Shown here: piece after piece, positions 21,101 to 33,900 of the stretch | Layout: each line of letters starts with the position of its first letter | Numbering within the stretch: position 1 is the first letter of the stretch | Source of the DNA: Rhabdophis nuchalis | Taxonomy: Eukaryota; Chordata; Lepidosauria; Squamata; Natricidae | DNA: 64,000 nt | Direction: 5' to 3' | NCBI GenBank assembly: GCA_039707465.1 | Contig: CM077647.1 | Coordinates: 177,954,663 to 178,018,662, forward strand | Position numbers and translations under genes: made by a program | Notes under the pieces: model-generated | Databases searched by the model: none | Seen by the model: the letters and a program-made list of their open reading frames with translations, nothing else | What the model was told of the DNA's origin: nothing

Positions 21101-24100
21101 TATGTATTTTAACACTCCTGTGCGCCGCCCTGGGTCCGCTTGGAGAAGGGCGGGATATAAATTCAATAAAATAAATAAATAAAAATAAAATAAATAAATA
21201 AATAAAAATAAGAAGGGAATAGCTAAAGAACAGGGGTTGACTTGGGAATAAGGCCGCAGGTGGACGATGAACGGCCCCTCCCAGAGGGAATAAAAGAGGG
21301 AGCGCCCGGGGGAGTGGAGTTTGCAGGAGACCACTCGTTCGCTTCATTGGTTCGGGACTCTCCGAGACTCCTTGCCAAGTTTTGCATACATCGGCCTGGC
21401 AGCTCTCCAAGCCAGATGAGGTCTGTGACTGTAAATCCTCCCTGGAAAGACTTTGCTGGGTGCGAATGAGCAGAATTCACAGTCAATCAATAAAAGGGGT
21501 TTTTGTCCGGACCAGGAGTTGGCTCCATGCTCTCGGGAAGCCTCGGTCAGAACAGGTCTTGAGTTCGAGGCGCCTGCATCTGGAGGCGGAAAACTTAGAA
21601 TAGACTTGGAGGCTAACCATTTTCCTCTGGCTGATTCGATCAATCTTTTCCCTTGCCTTTCTATCTCCTCAATTCTTGGTGCGACATGCTAAATGTAGAG
21701 AGAATCAGAAAGACAGGCTGACATCTCTTCCAAGCGATCAGGGAATAAAAGAGGAGCGACCGGGGAGTGGAGTTTGCAGGAGGCGATTCGTTCCTTCCTG
21801 CATTCTTGCCAAGTGTCGCAGGGTCTGAAAGATATCGGCCTGGCCACTCTCCAAGCCTGATCAAGGTCGCTAACTGTGAACTCTCTTGAGAGACTGTGGG
21901 AGAGGGAAGACTTTGCTGGAGAGGAATTCACGGTCAATTAAATAAAAGGGGTTTATCGGGACAAGAACTTGGCTTCGTGCTGCTGGGGAAGCCCAGGGCC
22001 GAACATAGGATGAGGAAACCTTTTAGCATTTCCTCCCATCTTGCCAACCCTATAGGATCGCTCACCTTTATAGGATTATGGACTATGCTGCCGATACTTG
22101 GGACTTCAGCAAGGCATTTGACAAGGTAGACCATAGCCTACTACTAGATAAAGTAGAAGAATGTGGGTTAGACAGCATCACCACCAGATGGATTCTCAAC
22201 AGGCTGACCAACCGTACTCAACGTGTAGTCCTCAATGGAACTGCATCTCCATGGAGGGAGGTATGCAGTGGAGTAACCCCAAGGCTCTGTTTTAGGCCCA
22301 GGACTCTTCAACATCTTCATCCATGATTTGGACGAGGGAATAAATGGGGAACTCATTCATCATTCTACAGACGACACCAAACTGGCAGGAATAGCCAACA
22401 CTCCAGAAGATAGGCTAAAGGTACAGAAGGATCTGGACAAACTTGAACATTGGGCACTATCTAATAAAATGAAATTCAATGGCGAAAAGAGTCAGGTTCT
22501 ACATTTAGGCAAGAAAAAGAAAATGCACAGGTACAGTATAGGTGGTACCTTGCTCAATAGTAGCAACTGTGAGAGGGATCTTGGAGTCCTAGTAGACAAC
22601 CATTTAAATAGGAGCCAGACGTGTGCAGCAGCTGCCAAAAAAGCCAACACAGTTCTAGGCTGCATTAACAGAGGGACAGAATCAAGATCACATGAAGTGT
22701 TAATACCACTTTATAAGGCCTTGGGAAGGCCACACTTGGAATACGGCATTCAGTTTTGGTCGCCACGATGTAGAAAAGATATGGAGACTCTGGAAAGAGT
22801 GCAGAGAAGAGCAACAAAGAGGATTAGGGGACTGGGGGTTAAAACATATGAGGAACGGTTGCAGGAACTGGGTAGGTCTAGTTTAATGAAAAGAAGGACT
22901 AGAGGAAACATGATAGCAGTCTTCCGATATCTCAGGGGTTGCCATAAAGAAGAGGGAGTCAAACTATTCTCCAAGGCACCTGATGGCAGAACAAGAAGCA
23001 ATGGGTAGAAACTAAGCAAGGAGAGAAGCAACTTGGAACTAAGGAGAAATTTCCTGACAGTTAGAACAATTAACCTCTGGAACAGCTTGCCTCCAGAAGT
23101 TGTGAATGCCCCAACCCTGGAAGTCTTTAAAAAGATGTTAGATAGCCATTTGTCTGAAATGGTATAAGGTTCCTGCCCACGCAGGGGGTTGGACTAGAAG
23201 ACCTACAAGGTCCCTTCCAACTCTGCTATTGTATTGTATTGTATTGTAAACTCCAAAAAATAAGGTGTATAAAATTACCTATTAAGTTTTAAAATGGAAG
23301 ATGAACAAGTCAAAGAAACAATGAGAGTATGGGCAAAAAAAAAAACTTTGGCTATACTATGGAATTAGATAAATGGGAAAAACCTTGGGATAGACATTAT
23401 AAACTGACAATGGCTACTGCATATAAGGAAAAATGTTTTATAGGTGGCATTTGCCATCAGCAAGATTAGCAAAAATGTTTAACGTGTCCGTCAAATACTG
23501 GAAGTGCAATCAGACTCCATGTATGTGGCGGACATGTAGGAAAGCAAGAAAATATTGGACGAAGATACATACAGGTGTTCTGACTTAGGCTTATGTGAAT
23601 TCCTCTCCTTCAACGAAGGCCTGGCAGATATTTTAAAGGAATATTTATGACCACAGACCTTATCTATCTTGGAAAGCTGGCATGTAAATATTTTCCAAAG
23701 GAGAGGCTGTGCAGGGAAAGACAGGGCACAGAGTCTCTGGGATTCACGGACAGATCTTCACGCTCCTGAAACGAATCTAACAAACTGACCGAACGAATTG
23801 TTTCCTGCAAAAGCCCCCTCCCCTTTCGCTCCTCTTTTATTCCCTCTGGGAGGGGACAATCAACTTCCACCTGTGACTTTACTCCTAAGTCTACCCTGAT
23901 TTCTGAGTAGTTCTTTTCTTCTGGCAGCTCTGCGCATGCGCACACTGGTAACCGGCTCCAGCTGTTCGCCTGCCTGACTGCTGTCTAGCTCCGTAGGCTC
24001 CTGATCACTGCTAGATGGCCTTGGCCCCGTCTCTGCCTCCAATACAGAGCCCTCGTCTGAGATTTTCCCAGCCTCCAGGACTGGCCCATGCACGTTGCTT

Positions 24101-27100
24101 CCCCCAACCTCCTCACTGTCCATCTCAGCAGGGTTGGAAAAGATGATCAAGCAGCATATAGCTGTAAAGGCAGAAATACCGTATTTTTCAGAGTATAAGA
24201 CGCACCTTTTCCCCTTAAAAGAGTATGAAAATGTGGGTGCGTCTTCTAGAGTTTCTAGATACTCCCACGTAACACTGCTCCTGCACTGGCTGCCTGTGGA
24301 CTTTCGGGTGCGTTTCAAGGTGTTGGTCATCATCTTTAAAGCGCTCCATGGCACAGGACCTAGTTATTTGCGGGATCGTATCCTGCCCCATACATCCCTT
24401 CGGCCGATTCGCTCTCACAGAGAGGGACTTCTCCGGGTGCCGTCCACTAGGCAATGCCAGCGGGCGACGCCCAGGGGAAGAACCTTCTCTGTGATGGGCC
24501 CGACCCTTTGGAATGACCTTCCCCCTGATATCAGAACGACCACGGACCTCCGCTCCTTCCGCCAGAAACTCAAAACGCACTTGTTCCATCTAGCCGGCTT
24601 GGCCTAATTTCATGCTGCTCGCCCCAGTCGGTGATTTTAAATGATTTTATTCGGTATTATGGGGTTAGTTTTTAACTTTTATAAATTTGTACAGGGGATT
24701 ATTTAATTCGATTTTTAACTTTGTACGTATTGTTTTGATTTTAGTAGTTTTAATTTTTACCTGTCCACTGCCCCGAGTCTCTTCGGGGAGAGGGGGGCGG
24801 TCTAGAAATCAAATTAAATAAAAATAAATAAATAAATAAATACACTAAATGTAACCCCACCCACCCACTGGCCCCCACCCTTTGGCCTCTGCCTCCAAGC
24901 AATTTACCCCTTTGCAGCAAACAGAGACTTGCGGAGGCTTCAATAGACTATAGCAATCCCTGCAGCTTGTAACAGCTGATGATTGGGAGAAATTGAGAGC
25001 GAAACTTGCTGTTTGCTCCACGTGGCAAATTGCTGGGAGGCAGATTTTTTTTTTCTTGTGCTAATCAGGCTGTTTGCTGCAAGGAGAAAAGTCAGCAACT
25101 CTAAAAGCCTGTAGAATGTTCAAATTATTCGACTTATTTTTTAAAGACTGTTTTATTATTATTATTCTAAACAACTTAACAAAAATGAAGAAGCTTTTCA
25201 AAATAAATGCTTGATCTAAAGAGGCCCCGTGCTATTGTTTTAAAAAGTGCTATTCTTTTAAAGAGCAGAGAATAACTATACTTCCAGAAAGCACATCGAT
25301 TTTAACAGCATCTGTAGAAGTGTAGTCTGAAATATAACACTACAAACAGTATGTATTGTCTGTACTGTTTGCTACAAGGAGGCAAATTGCTGAGAGGCAG
25401 AGGCAGATATTTTTCCAAAATCTAGGTCGTCTTGTATTTCGGAGCGTCTTATACTCTGAAAAATACGGTATGTTTGTCAGGTATGATACCACAAAGCTTT
25501 TGACACAGGGACTATGTACTTAATGCTACCTGTATTGACAGCAGCGAGAATGGTATTTGCACAAAATTGGAAAAATGAGAACCCCCCATCAGATGAATTA
25601 TTCCCTTGCTCCTGGGCTTTCCAAACGTATAATATAATATAATCCATTCCCCACTTCCAAATTTCTCACCTTCAGCCAGCTTCGCCATCAGCTGCAGCTG
25701 GGAGCTGGTGGCCCCCAAGCTCAGAGCTGACCGGTCGGGTTCATCAGCCCCGTCAGGAAAAGTGATATCGGTGGTGCCGTCCAGCCGTTCGGTGACTTGT
25801 CCCACCCGCATGGGCCGGCCGGCTAGCTCGAAACCGTTCAGCTGCTCCAGGGCACGGCGGGCACATTCGGCTTCTGAGAACTGGAAGAAAAGGGGCATGA
25901 GAGCAGGGTTCCAAATACTCTTTGTTTTTGGTGACGTTTTGATTTTATTTTAATGTAAACAATCCATCTTCCGTTAAACAGGGTGTCTCCTGGATATAAA
26001 TATTTCGTGCAGTGACGATCGAAATTATTCCTGATTTGATCTATTCCTAGCTGAACACCAATACCTTAAATGTCTAATACTGTAACAATCCTCTTCTTGA
26101 TTGATTGATTTACCATATTTTTCGGAGTATAAGATGCACCTTATACCGCCCTGAGTCCCTTCTGGGAGATAGGGCGGGATAGAAATTTAATAAATATAAA
26201 TATAAATAAATATATCTCCCTCCCCCCCAAAAAAGAGGATGACAATTTTGAGTGCGTCTTATACACTGAATACAGAACATTTTTGACCTTCCGAAAAATG
26301 AACCCGACTGAAGCCCTTTTGTTGTTTCTCAGTTGCCGCACAGTATTGGGGGAGGGAGGGGAAGAGGCTGGAAGGCCTTGCCAGACACAACACCCAGCTT
26401 ATCTTACAATACAATACAATACAATACAATAGCAGAGTTGGAAGGGACCTTGTAGGTCTTCTAGTCCAACCCCTGCGTGGGCAGGAACCTTATACCATTT
26501 CAGACAAGTGGCTGTCTAACCTCTTTTTAAAGAATTCCAGGGTTGGGGCATTCACAACTTCTGGAGGCAAGCTGTTCCAGAGGTTAATTGTTCTGTCAGG
26601 AAATTTCTCCTTAGTTCTAAGTTGCTTCTCTCCTTGATTAGTTTCCACCCATTGCTTCTTGTCCTGCCCCCAGGTGCCTTGGAGAATAGTTTGACTCCCT
26701 CTTCTTTGTGGCACCCTCTGAGATATCGGAACACTGCTATCATGTCTCCCCTGGTCCTTCTCTTCATCAAACTAGACATACCCAGTTCCTGCAACCGTTC
26801 TTCATATGTTTTAGCCTCCAGTCCCCTAATCATCTTGGTTGCTCTTCTCTGCACTCTTTCCAGAGTCTCCACGTCTTTTCTACATCGTGGCGACCAAAAC
26901 TGTATGCAGTATTCTAAGTGTGGCCTTACCAAGGCACTATACAGTGGCATTAACACTTCACGTGATCTAGATTCTATCCCTCTGTTTATGCAGCCTAGAA
27001 CTGTGTTGGCTTTTTTGGCTGCTGCTGCACACGGCTGGCTCATATTTAAATGGTTGTCCACTAGGATTCAAAGATCCCTCTCACAGTTGCTACTATTGAG

Positions 27101-27884
27101 CAAGGTACCACCTATACTGTACCTGTGCATTTTCTTTTTCTTGCCTAAATGTAGAACCTGACTTTTTTCACAATTGAATTTCATTTTGTTAGATAGTGCC
27201 CAATGGTCAAGTTTGTCCAGATCCTTCTGTATCTTAAGCCTATCTTCTGGAGTGTTGGCTATTCCTGCCAGCTTGGTGTCGTCTGCAAATTTGATGAGTT
27301 CCCCATTTATCCCCTCATCCAAATCATCTTGTGGGAACCAAGGTCATCTTGTGTCCCATGAAGGAAGAGAGGCGCAGCCCAGTCAATTAACCTAACTGGA
27401 CAACGTGTGGCTTTGGCCCAGTCTATCCAGTGTGACTATTTTAATTACACTGAAACTATAGGAAGTAGTTTAAGAGTCGGTATTTACATTTATTTGTACC
27501 CAATAAAAGGGAGACCTCGGAGGAACGATTCCAGCCTCAAAACAGTTCTGATTGGCTTGGGTTCGTTAAGCCACTCCTGTCGCGCGTGCCATAAGTTCGG
27601 CATCATGGCCCCATGGCAAGATGGGTGGCCGATAAATTTTATAAATACCCGTTTCCCCGGAAACAAGCCCTCCCCAGATAATAAGCCCAATTGGGCTATT
27701 GAGCACATGCACTGAAATAAGCCCTACCCCGAAAATATTGCAACACAGCAGTAGCCACGGGGTGACCACGCTCGCCTCCTCCTACATCTCAAAAACAATA
27801 AGACCTCCCCCGAAAATAAGGCCAAGCACTTATTTTGGGGGTCAAAAGAAAATAAGATCCTGTCTTATTTTCAGAGAAAAACAG

Positions 27885-27924
<40 letters not shown>

Positions 27925-30900
27925 GGATGGATGGATACAGATGAGAGAGGATGGATGGATGGATAGACAAATGACCAAGGATGGATGGATGGATAGATAA
28001 TAGACAGATGACAGAGGATGCATTGATAGATACAGATGAGAGAGGATGGACGGATGGATGGCTGGACATGACAGAGGATGGATGGCTGGATAGACAGATG
28101 ACAGAGGATGGATGGATAGACAGATGACAGGATGGATGGATGGATGAATGAATGGACAGATGACAGAGGATGGATTTATGAATAGATAGACAGATGACAG
28201 AGGATGGATGGATAGATACAGATGAGAAAGGATGGACGGACGGATGGATGAACATGACAGAGGATGGATGGATGGATAAATAATAGACAGATGACAGAGG
28301 ATGGATTGATAGATACAGATGAGAGAGGATGGACGGATGGATGGCTGGACATGACAGAGGATGGATGGATGGATAGACAGATGACAGAGGATGGATGGAT
28401 GGATAGATAATAGACAGATGACAGAGGATGGATGGATGGATAGATAATAGACAGATGACAGAGGATGGATGGATAGACAGATGACAGGATGGATGGATGA
28501 ATGAATGGACAGATGACAGGATGGATTTATGAATAGACAGACAGATGACAGAGGATGGATGGATGGATATAGACAGATGACAGAAGATGGATTTATGAAT
28601 AGATAAGACAGATGACAGATGGATGAACAGATAGACAGACAGATGATGAATGATAGACAGATGACAGAGGATGGATGGATGGATAATAGATGACAGAGGA
28701 TGGATGGACAGACAGATAGATGACAGAGGATGGATGGACAGATAGATGACAGAGGATGGATGGACGGATAGATAGACAGATGACAGAGGATGGATGGATG
28801 TATAGATAGACAGATGACAGAGATTGGTAGGTAGGTAGGTAGGTAGGTAGATAGATAGGATATTTCCCTGAAAATAAGCCCTCCCCCAAAATATTGCAAC
28901 ATAGCAGCAGCCATGAAGTAACTACCCATGCCACCTCCTGCACCTCAAAAATGATAAGACCTCCCCGAAAATAAGGCCAAGCGCCTTTTTTTGGTGGGGG
29001 GGGGGGGGTGTCAAAAGAAAATAAGACCCTGTCTTATTTTCAGGGAAACACTGTAAGTAAATAATAAATAAATAAGGCTACGCTCTGCCCCGCAGGGGAG
29101 AAAATCTACCCAACTTACGGTGATGAAGCCGTAGCCTTTGGACTGTCCGGTATCCTGGTCCCGCATGAGGACGATGCTCTCAATCTATGGAGGAGAGAGA
29201 GAGAGAGAGAAGGTGCCTACCCCATTAGAAAAGCCAAGGACATTTCCCCCCGCCCCTCTTCTGCGGATCCACCCCCCTACCCCCTTCTCTGTCTCCCCCT
29301 ACCCCCTTACCTTGCCAAACGGCTCGAAGATCCCGCGCAGCATCTCTTTGGTGATGTTGCAGTGGAGGGAGCCGACGTAGAGCCTCATGGGGCCCCCGCT
29401 GCCTTTCTGAAGGTTGTTGGCCATGGCGGCCAGCCGGTTCTTCTCCGCCTAGGGCCACCGATTGGGGAAAGGGAGGGGGGATGTCAAAAACAACCACAAA
29501 TCACCCAGAGTTTTCTTTTCTTTTAGCCCTCAACTTGTCGATTTTTAAGGTTTCAAGGTGTTGGTTATCATCTTTAAAGCGTTCCATGGCACAGGATCTA
29601 GTTATTTGCGGGATCGTATCCTGCCCCATACATCCCTTCGGCCGATTCGCTCTCACAGAGAGGGACTTCTTCTCCGGGTGCCGTCCACCAGGCAATGCCA
29701 GCGGGCGACGCCCAGGGGAAGGGCCTTCTCTGTGGCAGGCCCGACCCTCTGGAACGACCTTCCTCCCTGACATTAGAACGACCACGGACCTCCGCTCCTT
29801 CCGCCAGAAACTCAAAACCCACCTGTTTCATCTAGCCGGCCTGGTCTAATTCCATGCTTCCCGCCTCAGTTTGTAATTTTAAATTATGTGATTAGGTTTT
29901 AAGGTTAAGTTTTTAATTTTTATAAATTTGTACAGGGGATTATTTCATTCGATTTTAGTTTATATGTATTGTTGATTGTCATAATTTTAATTTTTCACCT
30001 GTACACCGCCCCGAGTCCCTTCGGGGAGAGGGGGCGGTCTAGAAATCCAATAAATGAAATGAATGAATGAATTTTAGATGTTCTGACCAGGGCTTCCCAA
30101 TAGTACGGAGCAAACTCCTCAAGCCGGCTTATTAACTGACTGTGACTTCTGTTCATTCACGTCCAGCAAAGTCTTTCAAGGGAGGATTTATAGTCACAGA
30201 CCTTATCTGGCTTGGGGAGCTGCTAGGCGGGTATCTCTGCAAACCGTGTCGATTTTATTTTTATTTTTATTTTATTTTATTCGATTTAGACACCGCCCTA
30301 TTCTCCGAGGTAGGACTCAGGGCGGTGCACAGAAAAGATAAAAACCACAACAAATATGCCCAATATAAAACCGAATTCAATTAATTAAATCTGTGCTAAA
30401 ATAGTTAAAACAATTAAATATTAAATTTAAAATTTAAACCAATTAATCTATGCAAGGCCGGCTAGGTGGAAGAAATGCGCTTTGAGCGTCCGAAAGAATA
30501 GGCGTAGGTCAGCGATGGTGCGAAGATCGGGGGGGGTAGGTCGTTCCAAAGGGCCGGACCCGCCACAGAGAAGGCCCTACTCCTGGGAGTCGCCAGCCGG
30601 CATTGACCGGTGGACGGCACCCTGAGAAGTCCCTCTCTGTGGGAGCGGACAGGACGGAGGGAGATGTGTGGTAGGAGGCGGTCTCGCAAATAACCAGGAC
30701 CCGTGCCATGGAGCGCTTTGAAGATGGTTACCAACACCTTGAAGCGCACCCGGAAGACCACAGGCAGCCAGTGCAGCTCGCGCAGGAGAGGTGTTATACG
30801 GGAGTACCGTGAGGCTCCCAGAATCCCCCGCGCGGCCGCATTCTGTACCAGCTGGAGTCTCCGGGTGCACCTCAAGGGGAGCCCCATGTAGAGACCATTG

Positions 30901-33900
30901 CAGTAATCTAGACGGGAAATAACGAGGGCTTGAGTGACCGTGCGTAGGGCATCCCGATCTAGAAAGGGGCGCAACTGGCGTATCAGGTAAACCTGATAGA
31001 AGGCCCCCCTGGCCACGGCTGTCACCTGGTCATCCAGGGACAGCCGAGAGTCCAGGAGGACGCCCAAGTGGCGAGCCCTTTCCGCGGGGGCTAATGACTC
31101 GCCGCCGATAGCCAGAGATGGAACTAACTGGCTATATCGGGACGCGGGAAACCACAGCCACTCGGTCTTGGACGGGTTGAGTCGGAGCTTGTTCCTCCCC
31201 ATCCAGACCCGCACGGCCTCCAGATGTTCTGACCAGGGCTTCCCAAGAGTACGGAGCAAACTCCCCAAGCCGTCTTATTAACTGACTGTGACATCTGCTC
31301 ATTCACGTCCAGCAAAGTCTTTCAAGGGAGGATTTATAGTCACAGACCTTATCTGGCTTGGGGAGCTGCTAGGCGGGTATCTCTGCAAAACTTGGCGAGG
31401 AGTCTCAGAACCCGTGAAGCGGACTGATGGTCTCCTGCAAACTCCACTCCCCGGGCGCTCCCTCTTTTATTTCCTCTGGGAGGGGCCCTTCATCGTCCAC
31501 CTGCGGCCTTCCTCCCAAGTCGCCCCCCTGTTCTTCAGCTGTTCCCTTCTCCTGGCAGCTCTGCGCATGCGCACACTGGGAACAGGCTCCCGCTGTACTT
31601 CTGCTGTTTTCTTTTCTATCGTTGGCCTGCCACACTCCTATGCCTTTTTCTATTGTGGGGGAAATGGGAGGTGGGATTGTACAGAGTTCCTTCGCGTGTA
31701 GCCAAAACAAAATTCCTTTCTAGAAAGCCAAGGTCATTCTTTGTCTCTGCACCCGACCGGAAAGGGATGGATGGAACTGCCAGAATGGCAGTGGGAGATT
31801 GGGCCATGGGATGGACTTGTGGGTGGGTGGGTGGACGGGCAAGATCTTGAACTTTCAACTAGGTGGGGAAAACCTGGAAGCTTTCAGATTCGGGTTTTCC
31901 CAGATGTGCCAACGTGGCTTCCTTAACAAATTGGAACTTTGAGCAATACTTTTTGCCTTGGATTCTGATTGACTTTTGGATGCTATTTGGAACCCTGACA
32001 CCTCATTGATGTCTGACTCCGAAGGCAGCTGATAACTGTCGGATGGCCCTGGCCCCCTCTCTGCCTCAGACACAGAGTCCTTATCCGAGCCTTCCCCAGA
32101 CTCCAGGACTGACCCACGTTCCTCCCCAACCTCCTCACTGTCTGAATCTGCTGGCGGGCCACAACACTGGGGTTGTTGTTTTTTTAAATGAAAGTTTTCA
32201 AACCTGGGAAGCCTGAACGATAATCGGTACGCCCAGGAGGCGCTGCCCCGTCAGCCCGATGGCCAGCGGCACCGACTGTATCTCACAAAACTCGACGTAA
32301 GCGATGCCCTTCGAGCGCCTGGAATTTCGGTCGGAGATGATCCGTACGTCACGCACCTGGCCAAAGGGACCATTGGGGAAAACGTTAGCGGAAGAGTCCG
32401 AGGGGTCGAATGTTTCATGCCTGCACTGATTTTTTTATTCATCAGATTTTTCATTCCCAGCTTTTATTATTTTTATAAAGTAAAGGGCGTGAACGTAGAC
32501 AATATGGATTCCTCCTATGGGCCCCATCATAACAATCCACTGGGCTGGGCTGGGCTGGGCGTGATTGGCCCAAAGCAAAAGTCAGCAACCTTAAACACTC
32601 AAAGAGCCACAAATGTCCTAACCCAGGGGTCTGCAAAGTCGGCTCTTTTAAGACTGGTGGACTTCAACTCCCAGAGTTCCCCAGCCAGCATAGCTGGCTG
32701 GGGAATTCTGGGAGTTGAAGTCCACCAGTCTTAAAAGAGCCGACTTTGCAGACCCCTGTCCTAACCGGAAGCCCCCCCCCCCCCCCAGTTCAATTCTGGA
32801 GCAGATCGGAAGTCCGGTTCCCCCACCATAGAGTGTCCTCCTAGCACAGCATCCTTTTTCCTTTACCTGTCCTAACTGAAAGCTCTATCAATTGTGGAGC
32901 CGACGGCAATAGGGAGCTGCAGCAGAGGGCTGAAAGAGCCACATGCGGCTCCAGAGCCGCAGGTTGCCGATCCCTGGCCCAGCGTCCACCCAGCTGGCTT
33001 TTGTGCCTAAGGTGGGACTAGAACTCCTAGTCTCCTGGTGATTAGTCCAAAGTCACCTAGCCAGCTTTCATGCCTAAGGCAGGACTAGAACTTCCAGTCT
33101 CCTGGTGTTTGGCTGAAAGACACTCAGTTGGCTTTCATGTGGGACTAGAACTCCCAATCTCTGGTGATTAATCCAAAGCCACCTAGTGGCTTTCATGCCT
33201 AAATTGGTGCTAGAACTCCCACCTCCTAGTGAATAGTCCAAAGTCACCTAACCAGCTTTCGTGCCTAAGATAGGACTAGAACTTCCAGTCTCCTGCTGTT
33301 TGGCTCAAAGTCACTCAGTTGGCTTTTGTGCCTAAGGTGGTGCTAGAAATCCCAGTCTCCTGGTGAGTAGGCCAGAAGATGGCACTCCTGGTGATTACTC
33401 CAAAAGTCATCCAGCTGGCTTTTGTGCCTAAAGTGGGACTAGAACTCCTAGTCTCCTGGTGTTTGGCCCAAAGTCATCCAGTTGGCTTTCGTGTCTAAGG
33501 TAGCACTAGAAATCAAAGTCCCCTAGTGATTAGTCCAAAGTCACCCAGCTGGTTTTCGTGCCCATGGTGGGACTAGAACTCACTGTCTCCTGGTGATTAG
33601 GCTCAACAGCTTTCGTGTCTAAGATGGAACTAGAACTCACGGACTCTGGGTCTCTTAAGCCAGCACCTTAACCACTAGGCCAAATTAAGGACAGTACCAG
33701 ACTGAGGAAGCCACTACTCCTGTTAATTACAATCACAGACTGTGCTAGCTCGGTTGGTGGGAACCAAGGACCAGAACGGGCTGGAAGCCCACCCTCGCTT
33801 GGGTCAAAGTAAGCATTTGGCAAAGCCAGAGAAGAAGGGAAGGGAATAGGACCTTGCCAACAGCCGAGAAGAAATCCTCAAGGTCTCGAGGGCGGATGCG

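Larger units (their letters stand above)
30077..32165 (-). mobile_element. LTR family A, split by an L2 and an LTR-B insertion
   Basis: Pieces are at 30077-30238, 31223-31603 and 31999-32165. The first about 162 bp of LTR (TGTTCTGACCAGGGCTTCCC through TATCTCTGCAAA) occur twice, on either side of the L2 at 30239-31222. A second, unrelated LTR-like repeat sits at 31604-31998. The 5' end (GGCGGGCCACAACA) ends 39 bp before RBM23 exon 32204-32356. Confidence 0.7.

Noticed and set aside
22328..23008. 226-codon RT-like ORF as a host gene
   Set aside because: It is a CR1 LINE fragment with an upstream frameshift and a characteristic CR1 tail.
27871..28929. 352-codon minus-strand ORF (HPSILCHLS repeats)
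   Set aside because: Artefact of the GGAT/GACA minisatellite.
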